Positions 34,746-47,300 are shown, numbered from the stretch's first letter. The stretch is DNA of 64,000 nucleotides from Carya illinoinensis (GCF_018687715.1 NC_056766.1:18707001-18771000), one strand, 5' to 3'. Numbers and translations: made by a program. Notes: a model not told the origin generated them from the letters alone.

Positions 34746-36466
34746 TTCTGGGAAGTTAAGAGCAATTGGTATATATCTACTTTATATATAAGCGGGAATC
34801 CATTCTACTACAGTGTTTTCATCTAAATCTTTTTCCCAATTTTACCCTTAGTTGTATTTAAAAATTGCAAGTTGTTTGCTTTTATTTATGTTTTGCCGAC
34901 AAATAGTTTAGTCTTTTTACCTTCCTATCGACAAATGTTTTGGTCTATTTTCACACCACTTCACTCTGCTACTCTATTTTTCTCCCTCGGCGACTGCTGA
35001 GGGAGAAAAATTTCTCCCTCCCAAGTTCTGTCTTTCGAGTAAGACGCTGTCTTTTCTCTCTCTCTCCGCCTTGCCTTGCCTCAGTTGTCACCGTCAGCAG
35101 TCGCCGAGCAAATCATCAATCATACACTTTTGGGCCTCTCTTGGTTTCTGTCTCCATTAGCCACAACCATCTCTTTTTCATTTATCCATAGTCATCGTCA
35201 TCCTCAGCAAATCACCAATCATACACTTTTGGGCCGTTGGACGGATCCGAGATGTGCCTCTCTTCTTCCTTGGCGCTGATGCTACCTTGTGTCATCTCTG
35301 TTGGTAGTTGGTCTGTTGTAGAGCTTCACGCTTGTGGCCTACTCAACCAAAAGGTAAATTGAAAGCCGCTGCCACAAGCTAAACCTAGAACGAAGCCAAG
35401 CTTCACCTCCACCCAGACCCGTTTTTGTTGTGAAAAACGATGACAAGTGAAAGTAAATATAGAATGAGAAAACAATCATACATGACACAATATTTACGTG
35501 GTTCGGCAAATTACCTACGTCCATGGGAGCTACAAAGGATTTTATTATTGAGGAATATCACACTACAATGATTGATCAATCACTGTACGCCCACAGTGTT
35601 TCTACAGTACGACCATATGATATAATAATGATATATATAGTCAAACAGTAGAAAAAACCCTAGACCTGTGTAAAATGTATGTTCGCTCAAGCGGCAATTT
35701 GAGTGAACTTCCTTCCGCATACGCTCAAGCTTACTGTCGAGCTAACATCGAGCGTTCGAATCTGCCTGATTTCGCTCGAGCAGCCAATACCTCCGCTCGA
35801 GCGGTGTGGACCAAACTCCACAGTACTCAACAGTTTTCACCGTCGCGGCCTCACCACCTCAAAGCCTCTGTTTGGTTGCTCAAAATCAAAGCAAACGGTT
35901 GCACTCTCAGTCCGAGTTTTCCCTGCATGGACTCCCACGGACAGCCCAGAACAAGCCATGACCAGCTGCTCAACCTCCATCCTCTGCTCATACCAATTCT
36001 CGCTACCGAGACACTCGTGTCGTGCACAAGATCAACCATGTAAACTGCCAGCCATGCCTCTGTTTTTGTCTATAACCGAAACAGAGGAATTCTCTCCACC
36101 GTAAGCAGTTCTCCTTCATGCCTATCTCTCCCTTTCCGTTCACTCATCTCTCCATCTCAAACTCTTTCTCTCATAGTTCTCTCTCTATAGCTCAGACATC
36201 GCACGCTCGTTGTCGCTGAACCAACCCAACTCCGCCTCCCTTATTCTCTGTAATTTTTCAGCCGCATTGCTTCAATTGACTTATTATAAATCAAATCAAA
36301 TAAAATATTATTATTTAATATTTGTTACACTTGTGGTTATCCTCCCACTAATTACGGAATGGCTGGATTTTAATTTTTTCAAATTAAATGATTCTATGCT
36401 GAACAAAAGTGATAGTAATGTGCAGGGCTATAATTTGTATAAAAAGTCTGATATATGAGCCTTGGA
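34746..36466. other. Region of unknown origin, partly exon-like, hosting a solo LTR
   Basis: 34940-35420 and 35838-36240 are GC-richer and CT-rich, like 5' leader or exon sequence, with a 27-bp direct repeat about 100 bp apart (ATCATACACTTTTGGGCC at about 35118 and 35218). The left edge TCTACTTTATATATAAGCGG follows an A and resembles Helitron 5' ends, but no convincing CTRR end with hairpin was found. No known protein was recognised. Confidence 0.35.
35426..35832 (-). mobile_element. Solo LTR of the Copia-1 family
   Basis: TGTTGTGAAAAACGATGAC ... AGTACTCAACA, 407 bp, flanked by the perfect 5-bp TSD GTTTT (35421-35425, 35833-35837). Collinear with the Copia-1 LTRs. It arises when LTR-LTR recombination deletes the interior. 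The strand is taken from Copia-1. Confidence 0.96.
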
Positions 36467-36475
36467 TTATGACAA

Positions 36476-37711
36476 GAGTGGCGCTCCAGGCCGGTCGGGT
36501 GTGAAAATAGTTTTCACACCGGCCAATCATCAACTGCCACATAGGCATCCTAAAAGCAATTAAACTGGACCGGCATACATCCGATCGATCTCTCACTCTC
36601 CCTCCCCATCTGTATCTTGCTTGCTATACAGTCCCACTCCGATCTCTCTCTCTCTGAGTAAATTGCAACACACGAGTTCGAAATTCATACTTCAATATAT
36701 GCACAGAATTTTTTCTCACTTCGCCGTAAAATTTTGAGCCATTGGTCTGTAATTCCAAGCACAAAAAGACAACTCTTTTTTTTCAAAGTTTTAGCTTGAA
36801 ACCCATTTGATTATGGACATTATCAAGCTGATTCTATGTTCAAAATTTCACTCATTTGATGGTCACCGATGCTTATTCGAAGATGGGGCCCGACTCTTCT
36901 TTTCACTTTCCTTGTGATAATGAAGTACTGGTAAAACTATATTGATGACTACTTTCAAACGAAAACAAATCTGAAAATTGAAAATGAAAAATCATTACGT
37001 TCTCTTTCGGTGATTTGCTCTGAAAACAAAGACATTAGAACTTTCGTCTTTCCACCACAATACATTTAAAATCTCTTTTACACTGGAACTCTGTTTTTTT
37101 TTTTTTTTTTTCACTCTTATGTTTTCTTTTTTGTGGGTTCAGCGACTCGTTTTCTAGGCAAGGACCAGGGTTCGTTGGTTCTTCATTTTTTTTTTTATGC
37201 AATGGTATTTTTATCGAGAAAAGGGGTTGGAAGAGGAAGTAGCAGGTATAAATGTTGTTATCCCCCCCTTTATGTCCTTTTATTATGTTCTTTTCCTTTT
37301 TCTTCGTGAGCAAACTGAGGATGAGGTTGTTGTTGGTTTAAAGTTATGTTATTTTATGAAGAAATTGTCCTTGGTACTTCAACAGGTTATGGTAGATGAT
37401 TAACTGTAGCGTGACTGGAGCTATCACCGCAATTGTCTTCCATATTATGAAGCCGGCAACAAGAGGAGCTGACTGATAGAGAAATAGTTGGCCTTCCTTC
37501 GGCTTCTTGAGTGCAGATGAGCAAGGGAGAGGGAGAGGTTTTTGGTGTAGTTCTTTTGGCATCTTGAGTGCAGATGGGGGGAGGGAGAGGGAGAGAGAGA
37601 AGAAGAGAAAGAGGTGGATTGGGTTTATGCGGATCCAATTCAATTGCTTTGAGATGCCTACCGTGGCACTTTATGATTAATTTCACACCTAACTGGCCTC
37701 AAGGTTTTCCC
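36476..37711. mobile_element. Mutator-like element, possible Pack-MULE
   Basis: A perfect 9-bp TSD, TTATGACAA (36467-36475, 37712-37720), encloses imperfect terminal repeats: GAGTGGCGCTCCAGGCCGGT against the complement GGGAAAACCTTGAGGCCAGT, both followed by GGTGTGAAA. The 1.2-kb interior has CT-rich and A-rich stretches, a short hairpin near 36504 (GGTGTGAAAA/TTTTCACACC) and no transposase. It looks like captured genic sequence, but I recognise no donor. Confidence 0.85.
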
Positions 37712-37720
37712 TTATGACAA

Positions 37721-38195
37721 TCCTATTGGAGGTGGGCTCATGGTTGCAACGTCTTTTATGGGCACTATTTTGTTTTTTTATAACGAATTATTGGCATTAA
37801 TTATTTTACCTTGTTTTTAGGCAATGGGACAAAACATACATCACGAGACTAATAGTTTACACGTGATCAAAAGAAAATTTTTAAAATGATGAGACCCCAA
37901 TAATATAACTATCACGTGGAGGAAACCACATGTTTCTCCTCTTACCTTTTATCTTTCTCATGCACAAATGAAGAAATAGATTGATTATTTTTATACTTAA
38001 TGATTTAAGTATTTTTTAATAATATTATGAATTTTTTATTTTTTTAAAAAAATATTTAAAAGTTAAAAAAATATATGTAAAAAAAGCCAAAAAAACAAAA
38101 CAGAAAATAACTAGCAGAAGCTCTCGTTATCAGCTGTGGGAGTAGCACTACCATTCTTTCAAATTAATGAATCATTTAATAAAACAATGAAGAAG
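37721..38195. other. Intergenic DNA before segment B
   Basis: No gene. 37990-38110 is another copy of the AT-rich dispersed repeat (ACTTAATGATT, AAGTATTTTTTAATAATATTATGA) also found at 9385. Confidence 0.5.
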
Positions 38196-38639
38196 AGAAA
38201 GAGATGATCTCGATGATCTAATATTCCTACAGCCTTATCTTAAATTTGGTTGATCTAATTAATTATTAATTAGATTTGATTTTTGACGTTAAGGTTTTGA
38301 CATAATCATAAGTCAAAAGGTAGTGTGGATTTGTTGTACAGCATGTATGCAAGAATGCTGAAGGGTGAATGCAGGGGTCAATACTATTTTTTTTTTTTTA
38401 ATGACTTCATTTTATTTAATGAAACTGAAATTACAGCTGTAATTAATCAATATAAAGAAAAAATTCAGATCATCAGACTACTCATCTGTTAGAGTCAGTA
38501 CTACTGATCACTACTCATCTGCGTGTCCCAAATACTGTAATATTAGCATTTAAAACACATGCATGGGTCAGAATCAGACCACCACATTCGTTGACTTGTG
38601 CATGCATGCAAACATGCAAGATCAGCTCTATAGTATATA
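38196..38639. repeat. Segment B, block 1 (paralogous to 9452-9514 and 15207-15540)
   Basis: It is contiguous where segment A is split by the LINE, so TTGGTTGATCTA occurs once. A 107-bp retroposon sits inside it (38387-38493). Confidence 0.93.
38387..38493 (-). mobile_element. 5'-truncated LINE insertion (107 bp)
   Basis: It begins with a T-run (poly-A on the minus strand), followed by the complement of CATTAAATAAAATGAAGTCAT, a typical LINE 3' tail. The near-perfect 10-bp TSD is GTCAATACTA/GTCAGTACTA (38377-38386, 38494-38503). It is absent from segment A at 15333. Confidence 0.8.
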
Positions 38640-38867
38640 GAAAAAAGCTAAAGGCAGTCACTTTGAGTAAGCGCGGTGCAAACGTCGGGTGATGTGGCCA
38701 AAAATAAAAACGCCCTGTTTAGTGATCCATCCTTTCATTTTCTTCCCTCTATTTCATTGCCCTCGAGTTCTTAGCTCTCAAAAGATGAAACAAAAAGAGA
38801 AAATACAAAACCAATGGAGTTCTTACCTCTCTTAAGATCATCATGGAAGATTTCGAGAAGAATGTCT

Positions 38868-39284
38868 TGTTAAATATTTTAACATGAACATTAATAAACG
38901 GATCTTCGATTTTATATGATCTATAATAATAAATAGTAATAAATAAATACGTACCTTTATCATCAGTTTGATGAAGAATTAGATCTAACTATGAGGGAAT
39001 GATCACCCTAACAACTTTGCCTCACAAGTGTCTCACGATGGCAAAAGGCACTCTAATGTTGTAGGTGAGAACCCTTTAATCCTTCAGTACTATTTATAGA
39101 TTTCTGACCATCAAGAAATCTAAGAGTTTGTATCTGACTATAATCAGAGATATAGAGTTTTAATCTTATCTCTTAGGATTTTTCTTATCCCATTATCACT
39201 CAACTTTTATCTGATAAACTTGAGCTATTTCAAATTTTATTAAGATGGGTGTGTGGGACATAGAGTTTAAATAAAACTCTTACA
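38868..39284 (-). repeat. Copia-2 3' LTR
   Basis: Collinear with 45068-45485. Shared landmarks: CACGATGGCAAAAGGCACTC, GATTTCTGACCATCAAGAAA, AAGATGGGTGTGTG. Confidence 0.96.
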
Positions 39285-41819
39285 TTCTCCCACTTAGCCC
39301 ATACACCCATAAAATAATATTTTCCACTCATGGGTTTATTACAAGAAATTAACCATACTGCGCAAATTCATTTCCTGAAACTTCCATAGCTCAAAGTACA
39401 TTACATGAGTTCTGTAATATCAATGTCAAATCCAACTACTGATGCGAGTCATGGCGGTCCTCTGTTATATAATCAACAAATTCCCTTCCATGTACCACGA
39501 CACCAGTAACCAATTTAACATGATCTTTAATTGGGACAATTAAGGCCAATACCTTGATGCCTTGGGTTCTAATTCATGTCTGTTACAGACATTATCTTGT
39601 CATCATTCTTCCAAACCATTCAATGTACAAATAAGTGGAAAGACAAGAAAACAGAAACAACCATAATAGATATCTTTCAATGTCCAGTAACTAAATACTC
39701 AGCATATCAATGATCTATATAACATGTTCACATTATGGGTATAAGCATTTGAACCTATCTTTTCAACATGTTTTTTAAATTATAATCATTAACATACTAT
39801 TGATATGGACATATTTGTTTCTGTACTTTCTCCTTAACACTTGGGTATTTAAAATTTCATTAAATACTCATCATTTGGAGAAAAAAAAAATACTCTAAGG
39901 AATTCTTGTCATACATTCTTAGCGGCTTGGCTATAAGTCGACAATTCCAAGTCCTAAGATAAATTTTCTTAGTTAGATACTATAAACTGTGGCTTCAAAA
40001 CATACCACAAACTCAGTCCCTATTGCACATGAAGCAATAAAAGATTTGTCTCATACTTTTCCATAAATAACTCTACTAGATAGTAAAATACATAACCATA
40101 ACTGTATTTTCCATCATTAGAGTAATTCTATAAAATAAGGTCTGAATATCCAGTTACCTTAAGAGTATCAGTTCTTCTTAAGACAACAATATAGTCTTTA
40201 ATTGTTTGCAATTAACCTTGCACTCTTTTCACAGATTTTGAGTCAAACATCCTTATGTTATTTTGGCAACAACCAAATGTGCCGACTGAAAAACTGATAT
40301 TCAATCTTAAAAGCATATACTGAAATTTCTTTAATAATCTAATCAATTTGAGAACACTGTAAATACTGAATATGTCACATTTATCTTTAAAGTATCCATT
40401 TACCAGTAATTTTTCATGCAAAATCTTTTCAAACTTTATGCAACTATACTGAGACAATCCTAACAGTCATCCTCTTGGTATTAAATTCAATCTCAATTAC
40501 GAATGATATTTCATTCATAAATTTCATTTAGAGACGTAACTTTAATATCATACTACTAACGATGACTCATACTTGCCAAAAAGTCATATACATGCATGAC
40601 CAAAATGTAAATATACTCCCACTGACTTACGGGTATATACATTAACAATAAATATTTTTCTTAAACCAAAATAGTATTGATATTATCAAATTTCATATAC
40701 CAAGATTCAAAAAAAAAAAAATATTTTACCTCTTTTAGGTAATCCTTTTGTTCGTTTCTTGTAGATTTCAGACTTTTACTCTACAAGTATTTTCACATTT
40801 ATTTGATGTAACTCTAGACCATAATGAGTTACTAATGTCATAGTCATCCTCAATAAGTTCTTTTAGATTTAACAAAATAATTCTCTAATCAATGCTCATT
40901 TATGAGTGAAATCATTAATTACAAGTCTAACTTTATATCGTTTAACATTGCCCTTGAAGTCAAGATTTTGTCTCCAAAATCTATTTCCATTTGACTTTTC
41001 ATACATTTCAGAAACTTTAAACGAAATTACAGACTTTACATTGATCCATGGATTTCAATCACTCTTTTATGCATCAATCTTTTATAGAATCACTTATTTC
41101 TATAATTTGTGAAAACATATGTAAACTTTTATTTATTTCTATATCACATTCAAATTTTGAAGATACACCACATAACTTAACCAAATAGCAAATCAAGAAA
41201 ATTGCATGAGGTTACCTGTTCTGATGTCTCTATGACCAATTCTTCATGATGTTTCTCTGATGAGGTGAATGATCATTTACTTGTTGTTCCATATTATCAT
41301 TGAGGTAATCATAAAAGGAAACCACAAATTTTTCAAAAAGTATGAGAATGCACTTCACAATAATCACATTTCTAGTTTCCATACTCCCACTGATTTTGCC
41401 AACCATAAGAAATTTGATATTTCAATTTTCTCAAAATACAAACCATAAGTAGAAGCAATATAGTCTAGATCATTTGAATCTCCTTAAGTAATCAATAATA
41501 ATAATGTACTCAATAACTGTTATAAGATTCAATAATCTTTCATTTGGGTTAGAAATTATTACTTTAATTTGACTACCTATACATGAATATGCCTTAAAAC
41601 AATTCATAAATAAAAATAAATAAATAAATCATTAAGCCTAAAAACACAATATAAGTTCTAAACCATTATAGCCCAACTCTTAATATTTTTCATGACACTA
41701 TTTCAATCTAATTCAATGATTTTTACATTTCTATCTAACTGCAATTCTTCCCCATGAGAAGTACTACAAGAATTACTAATGGCTTGAGACTTCTCATGTA
41801 GCAGATGGATACATTCATG

Positions 41820-42110
41820 TCATGAAAATCATCTATAAAAGTAATGAAATATTTATATCAAATATTATAGGAAAAAAGATTTACGTGTGTCTATATGCAT
41901 TATCTTAAGAAAATCTCCATTTCTTATGGCATCTTTTATTGATATGTTTGATTTAGTTTCCTTTTATACAAATCAACACACATCTTGAGATTAGAAAACT
42001 TAAATGCGGAAAAAAAAAAATTATTTACTAATCTCTTTAACTTTTCTTGAAGATATTCTCCAAACTTTTATGCCACAAATTATATTTCAAATTCTATGCC
42101 ATAAATTGTA
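41820..42110 (-). pseudogene. Copia-2 pre-integrase/integrase remnant
   Basis: Minus-strand traces in Copia order: LWHKSLENIFKK near 42100 (pre-integrase, normally LWHxRLGHIS), MCVDLYKRKLNQT near 41980 (normally C-x2-C type CVDCIKGK), and KYFITFIDDF near 41850 (integrase core, normally YFITFIDD). Stops and AT drift fill the gaps. This identifies the interior as Copia, although 39285-41800 (expected RT and RNase H) gave no clear motif by eye. Confidence 0.7.
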
Positions 42111-42779
42111 AAAGTTTTCATAAATCACTTTTCCTTTTGGCTCCTATACATACTTTATAAGTGAACATTTATAGAGTGAAACTTATACAGACAAAATAAA
42201 ACTTTTGCACTCGAGTTTAACCTAAAAAGTATGTATAAACATGTATAAGATATGATTTGAAATAAACTTATTTGGTTTACCCTTTCCTTCAAGTCATGTC
42301 TTATGCTTAAGGCACATAAACCTTCATGTGTCACTATTTCCTTCAAACTTCAATTGACACTATTCTTATATTTTCATCATAATCATTTCCTAAAAGATAC
42401 AAATGACTTTTCATACAAATTAGCAAAATAAATTTATATCTAGCTAACAACCATGCTACTAACTTGTTCATATCTGATTATTTTAATGAAATAATAATAC
42501 CTTTAAAGTAAACCATTATGTACAAAAAATTTGTACAGTTTAATATGTAAGTAGTTAAACATTATACTTTTCTGATCTTTATCACTATTCTCAATGATAA
42601 TTGATGTTAAACTTTAAAAAACTCTTAGTGTAAAGCTCATGTTTCTTTATATTAGAGTCCATTCTATACATAAAACTTATAATGATATTCATATACTTAC
42701 TGCAAGAAAAGCATTTTAATCATTTTAATGCTTTGAAATCGACACTCATAAACAATAACAGAATTTAAACCATTATGGA

Positions 42780-43290
42780 TAAACTAAAAGTGTCATCGAA
42801 ATCCCTCATTTTAGAAGTGGATCCCAATGCACAAAATGTTCATTCCAGTTTTTATTTCAGAATTTAAACCATGCATTATTAAGAATTTAAACTATTATGA
42901 ATGAACTAATAGTGTCATTGAGGTCCTTCCTTTGGGAATGAGCCCTAATACACAAAGCGTTCCCTCCAATATTAAATTCTATGGATAAACTATTTGTATC
43001 ATCAGAATTCTCCTTTGGGAGTAAACTCTAACATACAAAGTGTTCCCTCCAATATTAAATTCTGTGGATGAACTAGCTGTATCATCAGAATTCTCCTTTG
43101 GGAGTAAACTCTAACATACAAAGTGTTCCCTCCAATATTAAATTCTGTGGATGAATTAGTTGTATCATCAGAATTCTCCTTTGGAAGTAAACTCTGACAT
43201 ACAAAGTGTTCCCTCCAACCTTTCTTTAATGGATGAACTAGTAGTATCATCAAGACCCTCCTTTGGGAGTAGATCTTGACACACAAAATT
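42780..43290 (-). repeat. 83-bp tandem repeat inside Copia-2
   Basis: About six imperfect units. ATCATCAGAATTCTCCTTTG or its variants begin at 42998, 43081, 43164 and 43246 (periods 83, 83, 82), with older diverged units near 42914 and 42795. Each has AACATACAAAGTGTTCCCTC. It lies on the gag side of the integrase trace. The minus-strand open frame through it follows the repeat and is not evidence of a protein. Confidence 0.92.
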
Positions 43291-44333
43291 ATTCACTCAA
43301 TCATATCCACCTTACTATGGAATTTAATGATTTTTCACCAAAATTTAAGAAAGTCTTGTACCTTTGGGCAACCAATTTTTTCTTTAATTTTAATGTGAAT
43401 CATTTGCTCCATATTGGATAATATAAATATATATATATATGGCATGATGATAAGAACCAAAATAAACAATTCATACATGTATTTAATAATAATAAAATGT
43501 ACATAAGATTTAATGCATGTAAATAATAGCATGCATATGACATTTAATACATGTATTTGACAATAATAACATGCATATGAATTTAATAATTTCCATACAT
43601 GTAGATAACAATAATAACATATATATAGGATTTAATAAAATTTTCATACATGTACATAATAACATGTATTTAATAAAATTTTCATACATGTAGATGACAA
43701 TAATAACATGTATATAACAATAATTTAAATAAGAATCATAAAATTAAACAATTCGTACATGTATTTAACAGTGAGGACATGCACATAAAAGAAAATAAAA
43801 TTTCAGATTTTTTTTTTAAAAAAAAAAAATTAAAATAATAATATTTTAATCTGACCGGTCCGGGTCTGAACCGCTCCGGTTCAGTGACCCAGGCCGAAAA
43901 CCGGTTCATAAAAAGCATGGGTCGGATCACAGGAGACGGGCTGGCCACATCACTAAAACTATCGGGCTAGCCCACGGCCCGGCCCAGTTTATTATCAGAA
44001 AAACCCTTTATTATCAGAAAAACTGTTTTAATGACTTGGGCTGGGCCAAGCCTACAACCGGTCTACAGACTAAAACTGTTACACAACATAAGGAAAAAAA
44101 CAAAAAATTCGGTTGGACTGGGCCAAAGCCCACGGCCCGGCCCTTTAGCTTTCAGAAGAAAACCTACGGTTTTCTTTTCTTCTTCCCTTAGATACATACA
44201 GCGCCGCTTCCCTCATCACAGCCACATATCCTTTCAAGCTTCAGCCATATATCCTTTCAAGCTTCAGATGCGGCTATGGACATCTCCAGCAATTAGAGGG
44301 ACGTCGCCGACCCCCAAATCACTTTCCTCTCAT

Positions 44334-44383
<50 letters not shown>

Positions 44384-45049
44384 CTGTTATTGCCACATAC
44401 TGTCGTGGCCAATGGGGTTGAGAGCCCTCCGCCGCCATTACAGAGACGCCGGCGAGGATATCAACTCCTCCTCCCGACGCCGATCTTCACCACACATCCG
44501 ACGAGAGCCTTAAATAGGTAGGGGCGGCACCCATACGGGACTTTACAATCCAACTGTGCCGCCGGCCACCTCCTTTATACCGTCGGCCACCACCACACAC
44601 GGCGGCCACATAGTACAAGGCTAAAGTCGCTAAACTCACAGCGGCTTTTCAATACTCGAAGGCTTAACATGCAGTGGCTCAAACGGCATTTTTTTTTTTT
44701 AATATTTACAGACACCCTCAATATTCTTTTCCATCGCAACACAGTATAAAAAGAAAAGAAACAATACAACAAGGGAAAGTGAAAATAAAACCCAAGCATG
44801 ATTAGAAGGAAAAACGTGAGGGAGTTTCTCTTCCTCCAGCACATTCTCAATATGGCAAAAGTGAAATTCAAAACATATACATAATGTCACTTTGTGGGTC
44901 CTCGTGAAAATCAAACACAGGAAACAGAATACCATCGTAATTTTCTTTGTCAGATAAAAAAGGTGTCTTTTTATTCTTCATGATAAAAACACAGTTATAC
45001 ATAAATATATATTCACTTTATATTTTATTGAGATCATAAAAATCTATAA
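43291..45049 (-). other. Copia-2 leader/gag region, unrecognised content
   Basis: 43430-43760 is a run of degenerate TACATGTATTTAATAATAA words. 43850-44170 is GC-rich with repeated CCGGTTC/CGGCCC words. 44339-44383 is a T-run of about 44. 44400-44640 is GC-rich. No Gag motif was found, so either gag decayed beyond recognition or other DNA was captured. Confidence 0.5.
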
Positions 45050-45067
45050 CCTAGCTCTGATACCACA

Positions 45068-45485
45068 TGTTAAAAATATTTAACATGAATATTAATAAAT
45101 AGATTTTTAATTTTATATGATCTATAATAATAAACAGTAATAAATAAATACGAACCTTTATCATCAGTTTGATGAAGAATTAGATCTGGCTATGAGGGAA
45201 GGATCACCCTAACAATCTTATCTCACAAGTGGCTCACGATGGCAAAAGGCACTCTAATGTTGTAGGTGAGAACCCTTTAATCCCTCAATGCTATTTATAG
45301 ATTTCTGACCATCAAGAAATCTAAGAGTTTGTATCTGACTATAATTAGAGATATAGAGTTTTAATCTTATCTCTTAGGATTTTTCTTATCCCGTTATCAC
45401 TCATCTTTTATCTGATAAACTTGAGCTATTTCAAATTTTATTAAGATGGGTGTGTGAAACATAGAATTTAAATAAAACTCTTACA
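45068..45485 (-). repeat. Copia-2 5' LTR
   Basis: Starts TGTTAAAAATATTTAACATG and ends TAAAACTCTTACA (plus strand). It is followed two bases away, on the minus strand, by the primer-binding site. Confidence 0.96.
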
Positions 45486-45490
45486 TGTCT

Positions 45491-46438
45491 CTACTACATA
45501 ACCAATGGAGGTTGAAAATAGTGTAGGTTGCTCCGACTCTTCCAAAATCCTCAATGTCCCTTTTTCCCCACTGATTTATTTATGACTTACCAAAAATAAG
45601 GTTCCGATTATCTACTTTTTTTCCCCTTATTTCAATGTTTGTTTGGCTTTTGATAGTAGGTTTTCTGAGCATATGGATTTTTGTTAGTGGGTTTTTTGGG
45701 TTTTCCATTTTGGTGCCTGCTCTACCTGCTATAAAAAACTTGAAGGCTCGAAACTGGGGACCAAGTCAGCTGGAAGCCAGATCCCAAAAAACAAGTAACC
45801 AAATACAACCTCCAATTGAAATACGTCCTAGAATATTGTCTATTGATGAAGAAGGAAATTCCATGTCACTCGCTCCTGAAAAGGGTATTTAGTTTGTAAG
45901 AAAAAGCTCCTTCTCAAGATCTGCCAAAATTAGCTAAGCCACCAAGGGAAGATTTAAGAATGGAAGCAGAAATTACAAATCAAGTTGGCAACTAAAAATC
46001 CAGACGAGCAGGAAGACAGAGATCCAGAGGAACACAAGCTCTATTTCAGTGTTTTTGTATGGGTTTTTTCTTTCCCATTTAGGTTTTGCACAAGTGGGAT
46101 CTTTTGTCTTTTTATTTATTTATGAAATCAAAAACAAAAACCATGTATCACTCTCAAAGTAGAGACGGAGCCAACGGCCAGAGCTTTATAAAGCTCAAAT
46201 ACATGGTTTGAATACATGGATGAACACGAAATACAACCGATTTGAGATGCCGAAACTACAGAGTCGAGGGGTTACAGAGTTGAAATTCATGGAGGGGGAA
46301 GGGAGGTGGATGATAGCGGATTGGAGTTCCAACTTTCCTTTGGTTTACGAATGTGATGGGTGGTAAAATGCAAAGCAAAGCTTGTATGCGAGGAAGTGAG
46401 AACATATGTAAATAATGCAAAAAGGAGGCTGAAATTCT

Positions 46439-46477
<39 letters not shown>

Positions 46478-46606
46478 AGAAGAAGAAACAACACAATAAA
46501 TGCATCCAATTGTCACTGGGGGAGGAAACAACCCTGCCATGTGCCATACGGTCACAACTCAGCAACTCGCACTGTTTGCATGGACCGACTGTACGTAGAA
46601 GAATCT
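45491..46606. other. Right part of the Mutator-like element, unrecognised content
   Basis: It contains an 85-codon plus-strand open frame (45635-45892, hydrophobic start MFVWLLIVGFLSIW) that I do not recognise and would not call a gene on this evidence. A (GA)n run lies at 46441-46472. It may be captured host DNA. Confidence 0.4.
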
Positions 46607-47300
46607 TAGTATATATATATATGACCCTGGAGCATGACCAGTTGCCTCTGCGCCACCATTGGTTCTCGATATTTGAATCATATAATTATTATGTCTTTTG
46701 AAAATGGTATGAAATCACATCGCTAGCTACTTTGCATCTCTTATCCTTATTTATTGTTATTGTTAAATAGTTATATGAAGCATGAACAAGAAGGGGTGGG
46801 GCTGTCACAAATAATATCGGAATCGATGATCGTTTCCTTACAATATTTTTATCCAATACTTTAATTTTATAATTTGAAGATAAGAAATAAACATACATTA
46901 TAATAACAAAAATATTTTTATTGGATTGAAATGTTTGGTCCTAAAAATAATAATTCTGGTAAAAAACAAATGAGTACTTTTTTAGTAGACAAAAAATCTG
47001 ATCTAGTAATAATGTCATGATTCTATTATGAGAAATAATATTTGTCATCGTGATTTTGCAAGCGTCACGCAGTTATTTAGAAAAAAATGAATAAATGCGA
47101 GATTCACATGAAAAAAAATTAATTTTTTAATAGCAGGCTTTACTCTTTTTCAAAATAACTATAGGGCGCTTACACACTTCATAATTGTATATAACAATAT
47201 TTCTCACCTAGCTATTATATGTAGTGGCAGCATGTAAATTTCACTACATTAAATGTTGCTTAACTGCATTAAATGTTGTAGATATAGTGAAATCTACGTA
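46607..47300. repeat. Segment B, block 2 (paralogous to 15530-16230)
   Basis: Matches segment A from ATATGACCCTG through AAATGTTGTAGATAT and GTGAAATCTACGTA, where the CACTA element begins. It includes the ancestral MITE at 47030-47206. Confidence 0.93.
47030..47206. mobile_element. Mutator-type MITE, B copy
   Basis: Starts GAGAAATAATATTTGTCATC. It is the positional counterpart of 15956-16127, now more diverged. Confidence 0.65.

Larger units (their letters stand above)
38868..45485 (-). mobile_element. Copia-2: LTR retrotransposon with heavily decayed interior, minus strand
   Basis: LTRs 38868-39284 (417 bp) and 45068-45485 (418 bp), ends TGTTAAA...CTTACA. TSD TGTCT (38863-38867, 45486-45490). 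Primer-binding site TGGTATCAGAGCTAGG (minus, 45050-45065) beside the right LTR, and purine tract AAGTGGGAGAA beside the left one. It is inserted in the Mutator-like element. The 5.8-kb interior keeps only traces of Copia pol. The LTRs differ at a number of sites, so it is not recent. Confidence 0.95.
38640..46606. mobile_element. Mutator-like element carrying a nested LTR retrotransposon
   Basis: Comparison with segment A (15527-15545) shows an insertion flanked by the 9-bp TSD TAGTATATA (38631-38639, 46607-46615), the hallmark of Mutator-like elements. Termini are weakly inverted: GAAAAAAGCTAAAGGCAGTC against the complement AGATTCTTCTACGTACAGTC, both with AGTC at the same place and TGCAAAC beyond, as in the MITE at 48110. 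The element's own DNA is only about 1.35 kb (38640-38867 and 45491-46606). The rest is the Copia-2 insertion. No transposase was seen. Confidence 0.75.

Noticed and set aside
43002..43286. Repeat protein on the minus strand
   Set aside because: The periodic sequence merely follows the 83-bp tandem repeat and shifts frame between units.
44031..44513. 160-codon open frame with a long Phe run
   Set aside because: The Phe run is the T-run at 44339-44383. It lies in the Copia-2 leader and has no recognisable domain.
38868..45485. Copia-2 repeats taken as two independent duplicated genes or promoters
   Set aside because: TG...CA ends, the TSD, the primer-binding site and the purine tract show they are LTRs.
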